From NCBI GenBank assembly GCA_046048055.1, contig JBJOGW010000010.1, positions 1-25,561 of the forward strand: DNA of 25,561 nucleotides. Direction: 5' to 3'. A model generated the notes under the pieces. That model saw only the letters and a list, made by a program, of their open reading frames with translations, was not told where the DNA came from and ran no database searches. Below are positions 22,451-25,561 of the stretch, in pieces (the stretch's first letter is position 1; each line of letters starts with the position of its first letter). Both the position numbers and the translations under genes were made by a program. The DNA comes from SYAC01 sp046048055 (GTDB lineage Bacteria; Planctomycetota; Phycisphaerae; Phycisphaerales; SM1A02).

Positions 22451-22773
22451 GGCTGGAGTCCCTTTGGGGAGCTCCGCAGTATAGCGGAGGCCTGATCCGG
22501 CCCAACGCCCCGAAATCGAGGCGGAATTCGCGCCCCGGACCGTCCAGCGGCCTTGTGAAGGGCGGCCAAACCGCCTAGGCTGCTTGCTTCTCGCGGCTGG
22601 CCCACTCGCAAAGGATGCGATTCGGGAACCATTCCATCGGCCGCGGCTCCCGCCTGCGATGGCCCCAAGGGCCTTCCGCTGGCACGGCCCGGTCCCGTTC
22701 CAACATGCTTGGTTCGCGGCTTGTCCGACACGGACCCTGTGGCACATGCCGCGGGGTCGAAAGGTTTGTTGCA
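22451..22773. other. 323-nt gene-free interval containing the change of sequence source
   Basis: Apart from the rpmE promoter (22472-22489) I see no gene, RNA or repeat here. Open frames that cross it are rich in Arg, Pro and Gly and resemble nothing. To its left the genes are planctomycete-like; to its right they are Rhodobacterales-like. The exact joining point cannot be read, since both sources are GC-rich. No transposon ends, tRNA or direct repeats mark a boundary. Confidence 0.5.
22472..22489 (-). promoter_or_regulatory. rpmE promoter -10 box inside an inverted repeat
   Basis: TATACT (22478-22483, minus strand; five of six matches) is flanked exactly by CTCCGC and GCGGAG, a 6-bp inverted repeat with the -10 box as its loop. 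This could be a repressor operator. The implied leader is about 20 nt and contains AAAGGGA as a weak Shine-Dalgarno. Confidence 0.5.
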
Positions 22774-24444
22774 TTGACACAATTTGACGCACTGTCACTC
22801 GCCCCCGCGCTGCTCAAGGCACTGCGCGACGAGGGCTACGCCACACCCACGCCCATCCAGGCCAAGGCGATCCCCCCGGCGCTCGCCGGTCACGACGTGC
22901 TGGGCATCGCCCAGACCGGCACCGGCAAGACGGCAAGCTTTACCCTGCCCCTCATCACGCGCCTCATCAAGGGGCGCGCCCGGGCGCGGATGCCGCGCTC
23001 GCTCGTGCTCGCGCCGACGCGCGAACTGGCCGCGCAGGTGGCCGAGAACTTCGACGTCTACGCCAAGCACACGCGGCTGACCAAGGCGCTGCTGATCGGG
23101 GGCGTCAGCTTCAAGGATCAGGATGCCGCCATCGACCGGGGCGTCGATGTGCTGATCGCGACGCCCGGGCGGCTCCTCGATCATTTCGAGCGCGGCAAGC
23201 TCCTCCTGACCGGGGTCGAGGTGATGGTCGTCGACGAGGCCGACCGGATGCTCGACATGGGCTTCATCCCCGACATCGAGCGGATCTTCTCGCTGACCCC
23301 CTTCACGCGCCAGACGTTCTTCTATTCGGCGACGATGGCGCCCGAGATCGAGCGGATCACCAACGCGTTCCTGTCGAACCCCGCGCGGGTCGAGGTGGCG
23401 CGCCAGGCCACCACCTCCGAGACGATCGAGCAGGGGCTCGTGACCTTCACGCCTTCGCGCCGCGACCGGGCGTTCGCCGAAAAGCGCGCCATGCTGCGCG
23501 CCCTCATCACCGCCGAGGGCGAGGCCTGCACCAACGCGATCATCTTCTGCAACCGCAAGATGGATGTCGATGTGGTGGCCAAGTCGCTCAAGGCGCATGG
23601 CTTCAACGCAAGCCCGATCCACGGCGATCTCGACCAATCCGTGCGCACGCGCACGCTTGATGGTTTCCGCGAGGGCTCGATCCGGCTTCTGGTTGCCTCG
23701 GATGTGGCGGCGCGCGGTCTCGACATCCCGGCGGTGAGCCATGTGTTCAACTTCGACGTGCCGAGCCATTCGGAGGATTACGTCCACCGCATCGGCCGCA
23801 CCGGGCGCGCCGGGCGGCTGGGCAAGGCGCTGACGATCGCGACCCCTTCGGACGAGAAATACGTGGCCGGGATCGAGAACCTCATCAAGAAGCCGATCCC
23901 GCCCCTTCCTGCGCCCGAGATCGCCTTTGACGACCGGCCCGAGCGGGGCGAGCACGCCCCCGCCCGCAGCCTGCGCACCCGTGTTGCGCGCGACGAGGAC
24001 CGCCGCGGCGGCGCCAAGCGCGGCGATGATCGCCGCCGCGACGCGCGCGACCGCCCCGTGAAGCCCCACGGGCAGGAAGCGTCGATGACCCCGCTCGAGG
24101 TCGCGCAGGTCGTGGTAGCGCCCGCCCCGGCCGATGAGGGCCCCGCCCCGAAGCGCGAGCGGCGGCGCGAGCGTTCGGGCGACGCCGGGTCCGAACCCCG
24201 CGCCGAAGCGAGAGCCGAACCCCGACCCGAGCGCCGGCGCGAGGATCGCCCCGCGGGCCGCACCGAGGGCCGCACCGAGGGGCGCCCGGAGGGGCGCGCC
24301 CAGCCGCGCGAGCGCACAGAGCGTTCTGAGCGCAGCGATCGTGGCGTCGTCGGCATGGGCGAGCACATGCCCGATTTCCTCCTGCGCAGCTTCGCCCGCC
24401 CCGCGCGCCCCGCCGAGGATGAGGGCGGGGACGCCGAGGGCTGA
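22774..24444 (+). CDS. DEAD-box RNA helicase, alphaproteobacterial type
   Basis: This 556-residue ATP-dependent RNA helicase of the RhlE/DeaD group acts in RNA remodelling (ribosome assembly, mRNA turnover). All motifs are intact: Q motif PTPIQ (25-29), AQTGTGKT (46-53), PTRELA (81-86), TPGR (130-133), DEAD (154-157), SAT (185-187), ARGLD (313-317) and HRIGRTGR (338-345). After about residue 380 a long Arg/Glu/Pro/Ala-rich disordered tail follows, including three RTEG/RPEG repeats. The TTG start at 22774 is chosen because LTQFDALSLAPALLKAL is where the family begins and AAAGG lies 9 nt before it. An ATG at 22615 would add 53 unconserved residues. The sequence (IAQTGTGKTASFTLPLITRL, FERGKLLLTGVEVMVVDEAD) looks Rhodobacterales, unlike the left part of the window. 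Confidence 0.93.
   Translation: MTQFDALSLAPALLKALRDEGYATPTPIQAKAIPPALAGHDVLGIAQTGTGKTASFTLPLITRLIKGRARARMPRSLVLAPTRELAAQVAENFDVYAKHTRLTKALLIGGVSFKDQDAAIDRGVDVLIATPGRLLDHFERGKLLLTGVEVMVVDEADRMLDMGFIPDIERIFSLTPFTRQTFFYSATMAPEIERITNAFLSNPARVEVARQATTSETIEQGLVTFTPSRRDRAFAEKRAMLRALITAEGEACTNAIIFCNRKMDVDVVAKSLKAHGFNASPIHGDLDQSVRTRTLDGFREGSIRLLVASDVAARGLDIPAVSHVFNFDVPSHSEDYVHRIGRTGRAGRLGKALTIATPSDEKYVAGIENLIKKPIPPLPAPEIAFDDRPERGEHAPARSLRTRVARDEDRRGGAKRGDDRRRDARDRPVKPHGQEASMTPLEVAQVVVAPAPADEGPAPKRERRRERSGDAGSEPRAEARAEPRPERRREDRPAGRTEGRTEGRPEGRAQPRERTERSERSDRGVVGMGEHMPDFLLRSFARPARPAEDEGGDAEG
24259..24294 (+). repeat. Three 12-bp tandem repeats in the helicase tail
   Basis: The units CGCACCGAGGGC, CGCACCGAGGGG and CGCCCGGAGGGG encode RTEG, RTEG and RPEG. 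They keep the reading frame and lie in the disordered C-terminal tail, where copy number can vary without breaking the helicase core. Confidence 0.8.
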
Positions 24445-24448
24445 TCCC

Positions 24449-25555
24449 ATGCCGGGCGCGCGCCTGACCGATCTGGTCGCGGGGCTTCCCGCGACCGTCC
24501 CCTTCGTCGGGCCCGAGACGCAGGAGCGCCGCCGCGGCGCCCCCTTCGCGGCCCGCATCGGCGCCAATGAGAGCGTCTTCGGCCCCTCGCCCGGCGCCGT
24601 CGCCGCCATGCAGGCGGCCGCGCCCGGGGCGTGGATGTATGGCGACCCCGAGGTGCACGATTTGCGCGCCGCCATCGCCGCGCATCACGCCACGACGCCC
24701 GCCCACATCGTCGCGGGCGAAGGGATCGACGGGCTTCTGGGCTATCTCGTGCGGATGACGGTGGCCGAGGGCGACCGGGTGGTGACATCCGATGGCGCCT
24801 ATCCGACCTTCAACTTTCACGTCGCGGGCTTTGGCGGCGTGCTCGAGCGGGTGCCCTATGCGGGCGACCACGAGGACCCCGACGCGCTGATCGCGCGCGC
24901 CGCAGCGACGGGGGCCAAGCTCCTCTACCTCGCCAACCCCGACAACCCGATGGGCTCGCACCACCCGGGCGCGCGGATCGAGGCGATGCTGGGGCGCCTG
25001 CCCGAGGGGACGCTTCTGGTGCTCGACGAGGCCTATATCGACCTCGCGCCCGAGGGGACGGCCGCACGGATCGACCCCGACGATCCGCGGGTGATCCGGA
25101 TGCGGACGTTTTCCAAGGCGCATGGGCTCGCGGGGCTGCGGGTGGGCTATGCGATCGGGGCGCCGGCGCTGATCGCGGCCTTCGACCGGGTGCGCAACCA
25201 TTTCGGGCTGGGCCGGATCGCGCAGGCGGGCGCGCTGGCGGCACTTGCCGATCAGGGCTGGATCGCCTCGGTCCGGGCCGAGGTCGCGGCCTCGCGCGCA
25301 CGCCTCGGCGCGATCGCGGCGGCGCAGGGGCTTGTTGCGCTGCCGTCGGCCACGAATTTCGTCACCATCGACTGCGGCTGCGACGGCGCCTTTGCCCGCC
25401 GCGTGCTCGCGGGGCTCGTGTCGCGCGGGGTGTTCGTGCGCATGCCCTTCGTCGCCCCCCACGACCGCTGCATCCGCGTCAGTTGCGGGCGCGAGGCCGA
25501 GCACGCGGCCTTCGCCGCCGCATTGCCCGAGGCGCTGGCCGAGGCGCGCGGCTAG
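24449..25555 (+). CDS. PLP-dependent aminotransferase, class I/II (histidinol-phosphate aminotransferase-like)
   Basis: This 368-residue fold-type I aminotransferase uses pyridoxal phosphate. Visible sites are the N-terminal arm with RIGANESVFGPSP (the HisC family 'NENPxGPSP'), YGDPEVHDLRAAIAAHH, GEGIDGLLGYLVR, LANPDNPMG (163-169), the PLP-ring Asp193 in VLDEAYIDLAP, the Schiff-base Lys223 in FSKAHGLAGLRVGY, and a C-terminal Arg in CIRVSCG. This subgroup resembles HisC but is often a separate paralogue in Rhodobacterales (MPGARLTDLVAGLPATVPFVGPE type), so the amino-acid substrate is open. It starts 4 nt after the helicase stop, so the two are probably co-transcribed. It has the same codon style as the helicase, with frequent GGG, GCG, CTC and TAT. 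The gene is complete; the window ends 6 nt later. Confidence 0.9.
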   Translation: MPGARLTDLVAGLPATVPFVGPETQERRRGAPFAARIGANESVFGPSPGAVAAMQAAAPGAWMYGDPEVHDLRAAIAAHHATTPAHIVAGEGIDGLLGYLVRMTVAEGDRVVTSDGAYPTFNFHVAGFGGVLERVPYAGDHEDPDALIARAAATGAKLLYLANPDNPMGSHHPGARIEAMLGRLPEGTLLVLDEAYIDLAPEGTAARIDPDDPRVIRMRTFSKAHGLAGLRVGYAIGAPALIAAFDRVRNHFGLGRIAQAGALAALADQGWIASVRAEVAASRARLGAIAAAQGLVALPSATNFVTIDCGCDGAFARRVLAGLVSRGVFVRMPFVAPHDRCIRVSCGREAEHAAFAAALPEALAEARG

Positions 25556-25561
25556 CGCGGG

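Noticed and set aside
22615..22773. Longer helicase beginning at ATG 22615
   Set aside because: The additional 53 residues are Arg/Gly/Ser-rich, unlike any helicase N-terminus. The TTG at 22774 has a Shine-Dalgarno at 9 nt and begins exactly where the family begins. The stretch may even span the source junction.
23885..25504. A 539-codon minus-strand frame opposite the helicase tail and aminotransferase
   Set aside because: It spans two genes and the gap between them, with Arg/Gly/Pro/His-rich content and no recognisable domain.
1..25561. CRISPR array, phage, insertion sequence, toxin-antitoxin or defence genes
   Set aside because: I looked for direct repeats with spacers, transposase or integrase motifs and typical defence domains in all frames and found none.

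Overview
The window is high-GC bacterial DNA that appears to come from two sources. Positions 1 to about 22.5 kb look like a planctomycete, most likely of the Phycisphaerae. Signs of this are a secreted protein ending in a PAPGA / hydrophobic / RRRK tail (PEP-CTERM-like sorting signal), a membrane-anchored SGNH hydrolase with a long helical C-terminal half, an SH3b secreted protein, a lysine-rich HU, and an L31 ribosomal protein that has lost its zinc cysteines. From about 22.77 kb to the end, a DEAD-box RNA helicase and a PLP aminotransferase look like Rhodobacterales (Alphaproteobacteria) proteins and use visibly different codons. The change falls in the gene-free interval 22451-22773. It marks either a chimeric contig or a recent transfer, and I cannot decide which from one sequence.

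Layout. 1-490: the 3' end of rsmE (16S rRNA methyltransferase) converging on a tRNA-Ala(UGC). 578-1972: an SH3b secreted protein, divergent from a TolC-like outer-membrane efflux protein. 3742-4710: Sua5-type threonylcarbamoyl-AMP synthase. 4718-7979 (minus): hutH then hutU, the first two steps of histidine breakdown. 8085-12946 (plus): an unknown eight-helix membrane protein, a PfkB sugar kinase, a secreted dipeptidyl-peptidase-IV-like S9 peptidase and murQ. The last three overlap by 4 nt (ATGA and GTGA junctions), which suggests co-translation and perhaps a peptide and peptidoglycan salvage unit. 13038-13385 (minus): HU, with a recognisable promoter and a cUUCGg terminator. 13636-15430 (minus): O6-methylguanine-DNA methyltransferase followed by UDP-glucose dehydrogenase. 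15477-16781: glyA. 17113-17841: the PEP-CTERM-like protein, with a long leader containing operator-like palindromes and a strong terminator. 17944-19896: SGNH hydrolase, converging on a delta-9-type acyl desaturase (19901-20815). 21047-22450 (minus): rpmE then prfA, with a perfect 47-bp-arm inverted repeat just beyond prfA.

Two signals stand out besides the source change. The first is the 47-bp perfect palindrome at 20944-21038, built of smaller hairpins and containing GTAG/CTAC ends like REP/BIME elements. The second is a repeated TAnnnT hexamer ending exactly 6 or 9 nt before the start codons of six genes (SH3b, tolC-like, hutU, hutH, pfkB, glyA), the geometry expected for leaderless or nearly leaderless mRNAs. 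I found no insertion sequence, phage, CRISPR array or recognisable defence system, and no clearly new multi-gene system.
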